DNA of 64,000 bases from JBMNGH01 sp050949725 (GCA_050949725.1 JBMNGH010000008.1:1-64000); one strand, 5' to 3'; counted from the first letter of the stretch, positions 1 to 9,580 are shown. Translations and numbers: made by a program. Notes: generated by a model not told the origin, from the letters alone.

Positions 1-243
1 GACCACAGCCTTTCGCTCGTTTTGTTTATTCTTTCGTCTGCTTTGGCGTTTTGTGTGTTATCTTTGTTTTCCGACAATCAGAACTACCTCCTGCTAAAAA
101 TAGCTCTTTATTATATTAACCATTTTCACCACTAAAATGCTTCAACCGATATTATTAAGAAAGGTACTTTTAATTCAGAAACGAATAGGTTTACTAAAAA
201 GGGTTAAACTAAAGTTTAGATTCTGCAGAAAGGAGCGTTATTC

Positions 244-732
244 TTGGTAAAAACAGTAATAGGAGTTTTTGACAGCCATGAACAGGCAGAAAAAGCCATC
301 TCTGATTTAAGAGATTCGGGATTTGAGACGAACGAAATATCTATTGTCACAAAAGGAAAGGGTCAAGAAGGTAAGAACCAGGAAGAAGGCGGCTCTGTTT
401 TAGATATGGGAACGACTGCAAGTGGAACAACCACAGGCGGAATGCTAGGTGGCCTTGCTGGTCTTGCTTTAGGTGCCGGAGCTCTTACAATACCCGGCCT
501 TGGCCCGATTATTGCAGCAGGTCCAATAGCCGGTCTATTATCTGGCGCAGCAACTGGAGGTATAGCAGGTGGCCTTATTGACTGGGGCATACCTGAAAAC
601 AGAGGACAGTATTATGAAGATGAAGTAAGAAAGGGCAGAGTTTTAGCGGCAATCAGGACTCATGAACAAAAAATTGACTCAGCTGCAGAGGTCATGAGGA
701 AAAACGGGGCAAAGGGTGTTGAGTCTCACTGA
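244..732 (+). CDS. General stress protein 17M / YflT-like glycine-zipper protein
   Basis: 162-residue protein. The N-terminus (about residues 1-40, beginning VKTVIGVFDSHEQAEKAI) resembles the small alpha/beta fold of the YflT / general-stress-protein-17M family. The middle (about 50-115) is a Gly/Ala-rich low-complexity stretch with GxxxG-type repeats (GGMLGGLAGLALGAG), as in glycine-zipper membrane-associating proteins. The C-terminus (about 120-162) is again charged and folded-looking. The TTG start is chosen because AGGAG lies 8 bases upstream. The gene is monocistronic, with its own terminator. Family members are induced by heat or general stress in bacilli; the molecular function is unknown. 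Family assignment is likely; a stress role here is inference. Confidence 0.7.
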   Translation: MVKTVIGVFDSHEQAEKAISDLRDSGFETNEISIVTKGKGQEGKNQEEGGSVLDMGTTASGTTTGGMLGGLAGLALGAGALTIPGLGPIIAAGPIAGLLSGAATGGIAGGLIDWGIPENRGQYYEDEVRKGRVLAAIRTHEQKIDSAAEVMRKNGAKGVESH

Positions 733-745
733 TTAAATTCAAAGG

Positions 746-778
746 GAGCTGTTCTCGTAAGGGAGGCGGCTCTTTTTT
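746..778 (+). terminator. Rho-independent terminator after stress protein gene
   Basis: A 6-bp stem (GAGCTG with CGGCTC, one G-U pair) encloses a 15-base loop and is followed by six T. It sits 14 bases after the stop codon of the upstream gene. Confidence 0.65.
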
Positions 779-943
779 GATTTATATTAACAAAAATATT
801 TGTCGAGATGTGTATTGTTACATCTTTTGCTGCATGCCAAACATAATCTTAATTTTTAAAAAGAAGGAAAAAATAATGTTTTATCGAATATATTATACAG
901 AATAAAAATATTTAATCCAGGGCTTAAAAGGGGGGAGAAACAA

Positions 944-2347
944 ATGCAGATGAGTTACAGTCTTACCCTTTCCCAAACTCAAAAGCTCATCATGACTCCA
1001 GAGTTGCGACAGGCTATAAAGATTTTACAGCTTTCGACTTTAGAATTGAATCAGTATATAGAAAGAGAGCTGCTTGAAAATCCGCTTTTAGATTTGAGTG
1101 AAGAACAGACAAAAGCTGACGAAAATTTTGAGAGGTTGTGTAAAGAAAAAAAAGAAAAAGAAAGAGAAGTAGACTGGGAAGAATATTTCCAGAATTGTGC
1201 AGATTTTGGATACTCAAGAATGCCGAGAGAAAAAAAAGAAGATGACTTCAATTATGAAAACCTTGTTACATTTACCCCTTCATTACAAGATCATCTTTTA
1301 ATGCAGCTGCATCTTTGTACAATTCCTAAAACAGAGTTTAAAATAGGTGAGTTCCTAATTGGAAACATAGACAACAGAGGTTATTTATCATTAGATGTGA
1401 AAGATGCTGCTGAGTTCTTAAGAGTTACAGAGGCTGAAGTGGAGCGAGTGGTTAAGCTCATACAAACTTTTGAACCGTGCGGCATCGGGGCACGTGATCT
1501 TAAAGAGTGTCTGATCTTACAAATAGAGCAAAAAGGTATTCAAAAACCTAAGATAAAAGAATTGGTACAAAATCATCTTAAAGACCTTGCAGAAGCCCGG
1601 TATACTAAAATAGCTGAAGCTCTGGGTATAACCTTGCCTGAAGTACAATGTCTAAAGGATATCATTCTAAAGCTTGATCCAAAACCTGGAATTAATTTTC
1701 CTTCACCTGATGATACTCGGTATATAGTCCCTGATGCTACTATAGAAAAGGTTGGAAATGATTATGTTGTCATAATGAACGATACAGTGTCTCCTAGACT
1801 CTCTATAAATCCATATTACCGTTCACTTTTACATTCGGAAGATAAAGAGTCAAATACGTCTAAATTTCTTTCAAATCGTTTAGACTCGGCTTTGTGGTTA
1901 ATTAGGAGTCTCGAACAGAGGCGTATCACTTTGCAAAAGGTAATTAAATCAATTGTTGATGTGCAAAGAGGGTTTTTCGATTTCGGGTTAGCCCACTTAA
2001 AGCCCCTGACATTAAAGCAAATTGCTGAAAGAGTTGATGTGCATGAGTCTACCGTTTCGCGTGCTATTAACGGAAAGTATGTTCAGACTCCCAGGGGGAT
2101 TTTTGAACTCAAGTTCTTTTTCAAAAGTGGGATTGAGAATGCAAACGGCTCCGCAACGTCATCTGAAAGCATCAAAAAGATGATAAAAGAAATGATTGAA
2201 AAAGAGGATCAATACAACCCATTGAGTGATCAAAAACTGGCAGATATGTTAAAATTAAGGGGCATTATCATTTCACGCCGGACGGTTGCTAAATACCGAG
2301 AAGAAATAGGCATTCCGTCATCGGCAAGGAGAAAACGATTTAGATAA
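944..2347 (+). CDS. rpoN: RNA polymerase sigma-54 factor
   Basis: 467 residues, normal for RpoN. Region I is the Gln/Leu-rich N-terminus (SLTLSQTQKLIMTPELRQAI, then KILQLS) that binds activators. The core-binding domain follows. A helix-turn-helix lies near residues 360-390 (TLKQIAERVDVHESTVSRAI). The RpoN box that reads the -24 element is close to the C-terminus (SRRTVAKYREE). GGGGGAG precedes the ATG; a second in-frame ATG two codons on is also possible. Sigma-54 recognises GG/GC promoters and needs an AAA+ activator. It is the neighbour of the gap operon, an arrangement seen in other clostridia. A matching sigma-54 promoter occurs at 59822-59838 in this window, before the Grd-type operon. 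Confidence 0.96.
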   Translation: MQMSYSLTLSQTQKLIMTPELRQAIKILQLSTLELNQYIERELLENPLLDLSEEQTKADENFERLCKEKKEKEREVDWEEYFQNCADFGYSRMPREKKEDDFNYENLVTFTPSLQDHLLMQLHLCTIPKTEFKIGEFLIGNIDNRGYLSLDVKDAAEFLRVTEAEVERVVKLIQTFEPCGIGARDLKECLILQIEQKGIQKPKIKELVQNHLKDLAEARYTKIAEALGITLPEVQCLKDIILKLDPKPGINFPSPDDTRYIVPDATIEKVGNDYVVIMNDTVSPRLSINPYYRSLLHSEDKESNTSKFLSNRLDSALWLIRSLEQRRITLQKVIKSIVDVQRGFFDFGLAHLKPLTLKQIAERVDVHESTVSRAINGKYVQTPRGIFELKFFFKSGIENANGSATSSESIKKMIKEMIEKEDQYNPLSDQKLADMLKLRGIIISRRTVAKYREEIGIPSSARRKRFR

Positions 2348-2482
2348 TGTATTTCACATATAAACGACAATATCATGTTATTACTAAATTAAAACCAATG
2401 TTTATAAAGAGAACAATTGAAATGAGTATACTTTCCGGAATCATAATATCATTCATATGAACATTTTTATACTTTTTTTATT

Positions 2483-2511
2483 TTGCCTTAAGGCAGAATA
2501 AAATTTTTTAT
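2483..2511 (+). promoter_or_regulatory. Possible gap operon promoter containing a 12-bp palindrome
   Basis: TTGCCT (2483-2488) is separated by 17 bases from a weak -10 candidate, TTTTAT (2506-2511). Initiation would fall at about the first base of the CggR-type operator that follows, matching the roadblock geometry known for B. subtilis cggR-gapA. The palindrome TGCCTTAAGGCA (2484-2495) overlaps the -35. The -10 is a poor match, so this is tentative. Confidence 0.35.
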
Positions 2512-2517
2512 CAAAAG

Positions 2518-2553
2518 CGGGACAATTTGCACCCTTATGGGACCAAATATATC
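2518..2553 (+). promoter_or_regulatory. CggR-type operator upstream of gap
   Basis: The sequence reads CGGGAC-N6-CACC-N4-TGGGAC-N6-TATC, a 20-base-period direct repeat. The B. subtilis CggR operator is CGGGAC-N6-TGTC-N4-CGGGAC-N6-TGTC, so spacing and the two GGGAC half-sites are kept while the TGTC elements are degenerate. It lies 89 bases before the gap start, and the window encodes a CggR homologue in the same operon. In B. subtilis binding is relieved by fructose-1,6-bisphosphate. Confidence 0.75.
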
Positions 2554-2641
2554 CCATGAGGATGTTAAATATAAACAATTGAGAATAAAATTTGCTTATA
2601 AATGTAACCTTAAATAAAGAGATTAATAAGGAGGAATTTTA

Positions 2642-3655
2642 ATGAGTGTAAGAATTGGAATTAATGGTTTTGGTCGTATTGGGAGGAATGTACTTAAAGC
2701 AGCATTAAATAAACACGATGATATGCAAGTGATAGCAATCAATGACTTGTATGATACGAGAACACTTGCACACCTGTTCAAATATGATTCGGTATTCGGG
2801 ACTTTTGATGGTGAAGTTGAACCAAAGGACTCTTCAATTACTGTCAACGGCAAAGAAATAAAGGTTTTTGCTGAAAAAGACCCTGCCGATATTCCGTGGA
2901 AAGATTTAGGAGTAGAAATAGTAGTGGAATCATCAGGGGTTTTTACAGCAAAGGACAAGGCGATAAGACATATACAATCAGGGGGAGCAAAAAAGGTAGT
3001 TATAAGCGCACCTGCAAAGGGAGAAGACATAACAATAGTAATGGGCGTAAATGAAGACCAATACAATCCTAAAGAGCACCATGTAATTTCAAATGCGTCA
3101 TGTACAACCAATTGCCTTGCACCCGTTGCTAAGGTCTTAATGGACAATTTTGGGATTTCAAAAGGACTCATGAATACCATTCATTCATACACGAACGACC
3201 AGAGGATACTAGACCTGCCACATAGGGATTTGAGAAGAGCAAGGGCAGCCGCAGTCAACATAATCCCCACAACTACCGGTGCCGCCAAAGCGGTTGCGCT
3301 AGTAATTCCAGAACTAAAAGGTAAACTGAACGGATTTGCCTTAAGGATACCGACATCAGCTGTATCCGTAGTTGATTTAACATGTCTTTTGCAAAAAAGC
3401 GCAACTGCAGAACAAATCAACGATGCTATGAGAGAGGCTTCGGAGGGCAGATTGAAGGGAATACTAGGCTACTCTGAGGAGCCGCTCGTCTCAATGGACT
3501 ATAAAGGCAGTGAATTATCATCTGTTGTAGATGGGCTTTCCACAATGGTCATAAAGGATGACTTGATCAAGGTTGTGTCATGGTACGATAACGAATGGGG
3601 TTATTCACATAGGGTTATGGACTTAGTCAGGTTTATATCTGAAAGAGGGCTATAA
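2642..3655 (+). CDS. gap: Glyceraldehyde-3-phosphate dehydrogenase, type I
   Basis: 337 residues, the usual size. It catalyses NAD-dependent oxidative phosphorylation of glyceraldehyde-3-phosphate to 1,3-bisphosphoglycerate in the cytosol. The Rossmann motif INGFGRIGR is at the N-terminus. An Asp in AINDLYD suggests NAD rather than NADP preference. The active-site Cys is about residue 154 in NASCTTNCLAP, and the C-terminal WYDNEWGYSHR signature is present. AGGAGG precedes the ATG. It is the first gene of gap-cggR-pgk-tpi-gpmI-eno, under the CggR-type operator upstream. In B. subtilis cggR comes before gapA, so gap-first is a reordering. Confidence 0.97.
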   Translation: MSVRIGINGFGRIGRNVLKAALNKHDDMQVIAINDLYDTRTLAHLFKYDSVFGTFDGEVEPKDSSITVNGKEIKVFAEKDPADIPWKDLGVEIVVESSGVFTAKDKAIRHIQSGGAKKVVISAPAKGEDITIVMGVNEDQYNPKEHHVISNASCTTNCLAPVAKVLMDNFGISKGLMNTIHSYTNDQRILDLPHRDLRRARAAAVNIIPTTTGAAKAVALVIPELKGKLNGFALRIPTSAVSVVDLTCLLQKSATAEQINDAMREASEGRLKGILGYSEEPLVSMDYKGSELSSVVDGLSTMVIKDDLIKVVSWYDNEWGYSHRVMDLVRFISERGL

Positions 3656-3696
3656 ACATCCATAGGATCTAGATATTAATCACCCAGGAGGTCAAA

Positions 3697-4734
3697 ATGC
3701 AGAGGGTTGCAAAGATGTTAAAAAGAATTGCTCCAGAGCTCGCACAAACTGTGGACCTTCGATATATAATTCTGCGAAATATCTATTTTAACCAACCGAT
3801 TGGCAGAAGAGCCCTCTCATCTGTTTTATCAAAATCTGAACGCACGTTGCGGGCAGAAGTAAAAAGACTAGAGGGACAAGGCCTGCTAGAAATAGATCCA
3901 AGAGGCATGAAAGTGACAAATGATGGAGAGCGGATTATTACCGACCTTGAAAATTTCATGTTTTATTTAAAGGGCCTAAATACTATTTCCGAGGAAATAA
4001 AATGCAAATTTGGTTGCAAAGATGTTATAATAGTTTCGGGTAACTCAGACGAAGATAAAACCATAATCAAAGAGTTAGGTAAGGAGGCTGCGGATTTTCT
4101 AAAATCTTCATTGAAAGATGGGGACATAATTGCCGTGACCGGTGGGACTACCATAGCACAGATCCCAAAGTTCCTCAATTCGACTTCACACAAAAATGTT
4201 GTTATTGTCCCCGGGAGAGGCGGCCTCGGTGAAAAGGTTGAAATCCAGCCAAACACCATCGCAGCAGAACTTGCAAAAAAACTGGGCGTAGAATATGAAT
4301 TACTATATGTCCCCGATAATTTAGGTTCTGCGGCGATGGACTCTGTAGTAAACGAACCGAGTGTAAGGGAAGTTATTTCTGTAATAAACAATGCTACCAT
4401 TCTTCTTCATGGTATAGGTGGTGCTGAAGAAATGGCGAGCAGGAGAGGGATGAGTAGAGAGCAGGTATTGGATATAATCAACAAAGGTGCTGTTGCTGAA
4501 GCGTTTGGTTTTTATTTTAGCAAAGAAGGCAAGATAGTCCATACAACAACGAGCATAGGCCTGTCTGCAAAGGCCCTTGGTAAAATCAGGACTGTTATTG
4601 CCGTTGCAGGTGGTGCTAACAAAGCCCCGGCTATACAGGCTTTTCTGAGATATCACCAGCCTTCCGTGCTCATTACCGACGAAGGTGCAGCACGGAGGTT
4701 GCTGGAAATAGAGGGAGGCGATAATCATGAATAA
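3697..4734 (+). CDS. cggR: Central glycolytic genes regulator (SorC/DeoR-type repressor)
   Basis: 345 residues. The N-terminal winged helix-turn-helix covers about residues 1-90 (SKSERTLRAEVKRLEGQGLL is the recognition region). The rest is a SorC-type sugar-phosphate-binding domain with TGGTTIAQIP and PGRGGLGEKVE loops. CggR represses lower glycolysis, and fructose-1,6-bisphosphate relieves it. The gene lies between gap and pgk, and its last 8 bases overlap the pgk start, implying translational coupling. An AGGAGG lies just before the ATG. Its target is probably the direct repeat at 2518-2553, so it would control its own operon. Confidence 0.93.
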   Translation: MQRVAKMLKRIAPELAQTVDLRYIILRNIYFNQPIGRRALSSVLSKSERTLRAEVKRLEGQGLLEIDPRGMKVTNDGERIITDLENFMFYLKGLNTISEEIKCKFGCKDVIIVSGNSDEDKTIIKELGKEAADFLKSSLKDGDIIAVTGGTTIAQIPKFLNSTSHKNVVIVPGRGGLGEKVEIQPNTIAAELAKKLGVEYELLYVPDNLGSAAMDSVVNEPSVREVISVINNATILLHGIGGAEEMASRRGMSREQVLDIINKGAVAEAFGFYFSKEGKIVHTTTSIGLSAKALGKIRTVIAVAGGANKAPAIQAFLRYHQPSVLITDEGAARRLLEIEGGDNHE

Positions 4735-5911
4735 AAAAACCTTGGAGGACTTTGAAATAAATGGACAGCGGGTTTTGGTACGTGTAGACTTTAATGTACC
4801 TATCGATCAAGACGGCCGAATTACGGATGACACGCGTATAAGGGCGGCTTTACCAACAATTCATTACCTCCTTGATCGTGGTGCTAAGGTTGTTCTCGTA
4901 TCCCATCTAGGTCGACCCAAGGGTAAGGTTGACAAAAAGTACAGCCTTTCCCCTGCTGCAAAGAGATTATCAGAACTTGTGGGCAAATCAGTCATTCTGG
5001 CAGATGATTGCGTTGGTAATTCGGCGCAAAAAGCCGTAGATGCCATGGTTTCTGGTGACATAGTTATGCTCGAAAATGTAAGGTTTTATGCGGAAGAAGA
5101 GAAAAATGACCCTAATTTTGCAAAGAAGTTGGCAAAACTTGCGGATATTTTCATAAATGATGCTTTCGGTACTGCACACAGGTTACATGCGTCGACAGCA
5201 GGTGTAGCAAAGTATTTGCCTTCAGGAGCAGGTTTCTTGATAAAAAAAGAATTGGATACCATGGGTAGAGCTCTCGAGGTTCCGGATAGGCCATTTTTGG
5301 CAATATTGGGCGGCGCGAAGGTCAGTGATAAAATCGGTGTAATAGAATATCTGCTCAGCAAGGTTGACTCTTTATTAATAGGCGGCGGAATGGCGTTTAC
5401 GTTTCTGAAAAGCCTTGGATACGAAGTGGGCAGATCCTTGCTTGAAAAAGACAAGGTGGATCTTGCACGCCAATTATTAGAAAGTGCAAAAAATAGGGGT
5501 GTTGACATTGTATTGCCAGAAGATGTTGTAGTAGCGAAGGAATTAAGGCAGGGCACCGAATATAAGACGGTTAGCATTGAACAGATACCAGAAGACATGA
5601 TGGGTTTAGATATTGGAAAAGTGTCACAGGAGAAATTTGCAAATGTAATAAAGAAGGCTAAAACAATAATATGGAATGGACCAATGGGTGTATTTGAAAT
5701 CGATGACTTTGCTGAAGGCACTTTGACTGTTGCTCGTGAACTTGCTGAATCTCAAGCAGTTACGATAATAGGTGGCGGTGACTCTGCTGCAGCAGTTGAG
5801 AAGCTGGGATATGCAGAAAAAATGACTCACATATCTACGGGCGGAGGCGCATCGCTTAAATTTCTTGAGGGTAAAGAGCTCCCAGGGATAGCTGCTTTAA
5901 ATGAAAAATAG
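4727..5911 (+). CDS. pgk: Phosphoglycerate kinase
   Basis: 394 residues, full length. It transfers the acyl phosphate of 1,3-bisphosphoglycerate to ADP, the first ATP-yielding step of glycolysis. Substrate-binding motifs RVDFNVP near residue 20 and SHLGRPKG near 60 are in the N-domain. The nucleotide-binding C-domain shows GGAKVSDKIGV, NGPMGVFE and GGGDSAAA. It overlaps the end of cggR, and the ATG follows GGAGGCG. The stop is 13 bases before the tpi start. Confidence 0.97.
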   Translation: MNKKTLEDFEINGQRVLVRVDFNVPIDQDGRITDDTRIRAALPTIHYLLDRGAKVVLVSHLGRPKGKVDKKYSLSPAAKRLSELVGKSVILADDCVGNSAQKAVDAMVSGDIVMLENVRFYAEEEKNDPNFAKKLAKLADIFINDAFGTAHRLHASTAGVAKYLPSGAGFLIKKELDTMGRALEVPDRPFLAILGGAKVSDKIGVIEYLLSKVDSLLIGGGMAFTFLKSLGYEVGRSLLEKDKVDLARQLLESAKNRGVDIVLPEDVVVAKELRQGTEYKTVSIEQIPEDMMGLDIGKVSQEKFANVIKKAKTIIWNGPMGVFEIDDFAEGTLTVARELAESQAVTIIGGGDSAAAVEKLGYAEKMTHISTGGGASLKFLEGKELPGIAALNEK

Positions 5912-5924
5912 GGGGGGTATTTCC

Positions 5925-6683
5925 ATGGAAAGAATTCCCTTGATTGTGGGAAATTGGAAAATGAATAACACAAAAAATGAGACATTAAGCTTTTTAGATG
6001 AATTCCTGATCAAAATAGACGATTTTAAAGCTGAGATAGTAATATGTCCAACTTTTACATGTCTTTGGGCTGCGGCTGAAAAGACAAAAAACACCAGACT
6101 AAAGCTTGGTGCTCAAAACATGCACTGGGAAGATTCAGGGGCTTATACAGGAGAGATATCGCCAATAATGCTAAAAGAAATTCCGTGTGATTATGTGATA
6201 TTGGGGCATTCCGAACGCAGACAGTATTTTGCAGAGACTGATGAAAATATAAACAAGAAGGTTAAAACCGCCATAAAACATGGCATTACACCGATTATTT
6301 GCGTTGGTGAATCTTTACCTCAAAGAGAGCAGGGGATCACAGAACGCTGGGTTCTTGATCAAGTCTCAGAGGCTGTAAAAGGCTTAATTTCTACAGATAT
6401 TGAAAAAGTTATATTTGCTTATGAACCTATATGGGCAATAGGGACCGGGAAGACGGCTTCAGGCAATGACGCACAAGAAATTGTACATTTGATTAGAAAT
6501 AAAATATATGAGTTATTTGGAGAAAACACGGCAGAAAAAGTAAGAATTTTGTACGGAGGCAGTGTCAAACCTGATAACATAAAGGAGTTAATGCTCCAAC
6601 CGGACATCGATGGTGTTCTTGTAGGTGGGGCAAGCCTTAAGACAGATGCTTTTTCCAAAATAGTAACATTTAACACGGATTAG
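5925..6683 (+). CDS. tpiA: Triosephosphate isomerase
   Basis: 252 residues with the chosen ATG, which follows a run of seven G; an upstream in-frame ATG at 5901 would overlap pgk and add eight atypical residues. It interconverts dihydroxyacetone phosphate and glyceraldehyde-3-phosphate. Catalytic residues are visible: Lys in GNWKMN, His in GHSERRQ and Glu in AYEPIWAIGTGK, with the phosphate-binding GGSV and GGAS loops at the C-terminus. The stop codon TAG abuts a GTG of the gpmI frame. Confidence 0.97.
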   Translation: MERIPLIVGNWKMNNTKNETLSFLDEFLIKIDDFKAEIVICPTFTCLWAAAEKTKNTRLKLGAQNMHWEDSGAYTGEISPIMLKEIPCDYVILGHSERRQYFAETDENINKKVKTAIKHGITPIICVGESLPQREQGITERWVLDQVSEAVKGLISTDIEKVIFAYEPIWAIGTGKTASGNDAQEIVHLIRNKIYELFGENTAEKVRILYGGSVKPDNIKELMLQPDIDGVLVGGASLKTDAFSKIVTFNTD

Positions 6684-6697
6684 TGGGAGATGAGACG

Positions 6698-8245
6698 GTG
6701 CCAATAAAACCTCTGATATTAATAATACTTGATGGATGGGGATTAAACCCAAGAATTGAGGGAAATGCAATATTAAAGGTGCACACACCAAACTTTAACA
6801 GGCTGTTACATCATTATCCTAATTCTACTCTTTCGGCCAGCGGGCTTGCAGTAGGTCTTCCAGAAGGTCAGATGGGTAATTCAGAGGTTGGCCATCTGAA
6901 CATAGGGGCAGGCAGGATTGTTTTTCAGGAGTTTACGCGCATAAGCGAGGATATAAAGAGTGGGAAATTTTTCAAAAATCCGGTTCTAAATTCGTCGATT
7001 GAACAGGCTGTTAACAACAACAAGGCCCTTCACCTCATGGGCCTCCTGTCAGATGGCGGAGTGCATAGTCATATTCAACATTTGGAGGCTTTACTTGAGT
7101 TTGCGAAAATAAGGGGATTAAAAAAGGTTTACCTGCATGCCTTTTTAGATGGCAGGGACGTCCCGCCATCTAATGCGATGGTTTACATAAATAGAATAGA
7201 AGAAAAAATGGCATCTCTTAAAACAGGAGTGTTGTCCACCATTTCGGGTCGGTATTATGCAATGGACCGGGATAAGCGTTGGGATCGTATAGAGAAAGCT
7301 TATAATGCAATTGTATTCGGTGAAGGGATAAAAGTTGAGAGAGCAAGTCTGGCGATTGAAAAGAGTTATAAAAGAGAAGAAACTGACGAATTTGTAATGC
7401 CCACTGTTATTGTATCTAAAAATGGAAACCCAAAGAGCAAAATTGAGCAAGGAGACTCTGTAATATTTTTTAATTTCAGACCCGACAGAGCGAGGCAGCT
7501 TACATACGCATTTTGTGAAAAGGATTTTGATGGGTTTAAAAGAAAAGCCGGCTTTATTCCCTTGAATTTTGTTTGCATGACACAGTACGATAGAAAAATT
7601 AAAAATGCAATGGTTGCATATCCCCCCCAGTCTTTAAAAAATATATTGGCCGAAGTTTTATCTAACGAAGGTTTGAAACAGCTGAGGATAGCTGAGACGG
7701 AAAAATACGCTCACGTAACCTTTTTTTTCAACGGAGGAGTTGAAAAGGCATTTCCAAATGAGGACAGGATTTTAATACCTTCTCCAAAGGTGGCTACATA
7801 TGACCTTAAACCGGAGATGAGTGCATATGAGGTAACCAGGACGGTCATCGAAAAAATAAATGAAGAGGTTTATGATATTATAGTTTTAAACTATGCGAAT
7901 ACAGATATGGTTGGGCATACTGGTATTTTTAATGCCGCCAGAGAAGCCGTTAAAGTAGTAGATGAATGTGTAGGAAAAGTAGTGGAGGCCATCAGGGCAA
8001 AGTCTGGGACTGCTATTATAACCTCAGATCATGGGAATGCAGAACAGATGTTGGACTATGCCAGTGGGGAACCACACACAGCGCATACCACCAATCCAGT
8101 GCCGTTTATATTGGTAAGCGACAAATACTATAAACTGCGACAAGGGAAACTAGCTGATATTGCCCCGACTATACTGCAGCTTTTGGGAATAAATAAGCCG
8201 CAGGAGATGATAGGGGACTCGCTAATACTAGAAACTTTGGATTAG
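6698..8245 (+). CDS. gpmI: 2,3-bisphosphoglycerate-independent phosphoglycerate mutase
   Basis: 515 residues. It converts 3-phosphoglycerate to 2-phosphoglycerate through a phosphoserine intermediate and needs Mn2+. The alkaline-phosphatase-like metal site is seen in LIILDGWG and SDHGNAEQM. The nucleophile Ser is in MGNSEVGHLNIGAGR, with SDGGVHSH and FLDGRDVPP also present. A GTG at 6683 is in frame, but the GTG at 6698 fits better: GGGAG lies 8 bases upstream and the protein then begins PIKPLILIILDGWG as in homologues. Confidence 0.95.
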   Translation: MPIKPLILIILDGWGLNPRIEGNAILKVHTPNFNRLLHHYPNSTLSASGLAVGLPEGQMGNSEVGHLNIGAGRIVFQEFTRISEDIKSGKFFKNPVLNSSIEQAVNNNKALHLMGLLSDGGVHSHIQHLEALLEFAKIRGLKKVYLHAFLDGRDVPPSNAMVYINRIEEKMASLKTGVLSTISGRYYAMDRDKRWDRIEKAYNAIVFGEGIKVERASLAIEKSYKREETDEFVMPTVIVSKNGNPKSKIEQGDSVIFFNFRPDRARQLTYAFCEKDFDGFKRKAGFIPLNFVCMTQYDRKIKNAMVAYPPQSLKNILAEVLSNEGLKQLRIAETEKYAHVTFFFNGGVEKAFPNEDRILIPSPKVATYDLKPEMSAYEVTRTVIEKINEEVYDIIVLNYANTDMVGHTGIFNAAREAVKVVDECVGKVVEAIRAKSGTAIITSDHGNAEQMLDYASGEPHTAHTTNPVPFILVSDKYYKLRQGKLADIAPTILQLLGINKPQEMIGDSLILETLD

Positions 8246-8283
8246 AAGTTAATATAAAAAAATCGTTTGGAAGGTGAGTTTAG

Positions 8284-9570
8284 TTGTCAAATATTCTAGA
8301 TGTATTTGCCAGAGAAATAATTGATTCACGTGGGAACCCAACCGTCGAAGTCGAGGTAGTGCTCGAGGACGGGTCATTCGGGAGGGCATCTGTGCCATCA
8401 GGAGCTTCAACAGGTAGGTTTGAAGCTGTTGAATTAAGGGATAAGGATTCAGAACGCTATAACGGAAAAGGTGTATTAAAGGCTGTTGAAAATGTTAACA
8501 AAAGAATTGCCAAAGAAATCAGGGGTTTTGATGCATTGGATCAAGCCGGGCTTGACCAACTGCTAATACAACTGGATAGTACGCACAATAAAGGTAAGTT
8601 AGGTGCAAACGCTATCTTAGGAGTTTCTCTGGCCGTGTCAAAGGCTGCGGCTGATTATCTGTCCTTGAGCCTTTACAGGTATTTAGGTGGAGTCAATGCA
8701 AGGGCGCTTCCTGCTCCAATGATGAATGTTTTAAACGGCGGAAAGCACGCAGACAACAATGTTGATATTCAGGAGTTTATGATAATGCCGCTGGGAGCGA
8801 AAAGTTTTGCCCAAGCTCTCAGGATGGGAACAGAGACTTTTCAAACCCTGAAAAAGGTCTTGAACAATAAAGGGCTTAGCACAACGGTTGGTGATGAAGG
8901 AGGTTTTGCACCCAATTTATCGTCAAATGAAGAAGCAATTATTTACCTGGTGGAAGCAATTGAAAAGGCCGGTTATACTCCAGGGGAAGATATATTTATA
9001 GCCATAGATGCGGCATCATCTGAGTTTTTCAGTGATGGGAAGTATTATCTCAAAGGAGAAGGTCTTGAGTACGATGCAGAAGAAATGGTAAACTATTATG
9101 CTAAGCTTGTGGAAAAATACCCCATTATTTCTATTGAAGATGGTATGGCAGAGGAAGACTGGGCCGGATGGAGGCTTCTTACCAAAACCATTGGTAACAA
9201 GGTCCAGCTTGTAGGCGATGACCTTTTTGTAACAAATACAAGTCGTCTGTCACAAGGGATTACAATGGATGTTGCAAATTCCATCTTGATAAAACTCAAT
9301 CAGATAGGGACCCTTTCGGAGACTCTGGATGCCATACAGATGGCTTCAAGGGCTGGCTACACCGCTGTTGTTTCTCATCGTTCAGGAGAAACCGAAGACA
9401 CGACAATTGCCGATTTGGTTGTCGCTGTGAATTCCGGTCAGATAAAAACAGGGGCGCCTTCACGAACGGACAGGGTAGCGAAGTACAATCAGCTTCTCAG
9501 AATAGAAGAAGAACTCGGGGATTCGGCTGAATATCCAGGCTTGAAAGCCTTTTATAATATAAAGAGATAA
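8284..9570 (+). CDS. eno: Enolase
   Basis: 428 residues starting at TTG behind GGAAGGTGAG. It dehydrates 2-phosphoglycerate to phosphoenolpyruvate. Motifs include DSRGNPTVEVEV near the start, SGASTGRFEA, the Mg2+ ligands in AIDAASSEF, SIEDGMAEEDW and VGDDLFVTN, and the signature LIKLNQIGTLSETLDA with catalytic Lys. It is the last gene of the glycolytic operon, followed by two hairpins. Confidence 0.97.
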   Translation: MSNILDVFAREIIDSRGNPTVEVEVVLEDGSFGRASVPSGASTGRFEAVELRDKDSERYNGKGVLKAVENVNKRIAKEIRGFDALDQAGLDQLLIQLDSTHNKGKLGANAILGVSLAVSKAAADYLSLSLYRYLGGVNARALPAPMMNVLNGGKHADNNVDIQEFMIMPLGAKSFAQALRMGTETFQTLKKVLNNKGLSTTVGDEGGFAPNLSSNEEAIIYLVEAIEKAGYTPGEDIFIAIDAASSEFFSDGKYYLKGEGLEYDAEEMVNYYAKLVEKYPIISIEDGMAEEDWAGWRLLTKTIGNKVQLVGDDLFVTNTSRLSQGITMDVANSILIKLNQIGTLSETLDAIQMASRAGYTAVVSHRSGETEDTTIADLVVAVNSGQIKTGAPSRTDRVAKYNQLLRIEEELGDSAEYPGLKAFYNIKR

Positions 9571-9580
9571 AGAACTTGAT

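Noticed and set aside
2623..3180. 185-residue minus-strand reading frame over gap
   Set aside because: Lies wholly antisense to the well-supported gap gene, has no ribosome site or family resemblance and is low in charged residues; a shadow frame.
5086..5721. 211-residue minus-strand reading frame over pgk
   Set aside because: Antisense shadow of a conserved gene with Ser/Phe/Pro-rich composition and no recognisable motif.
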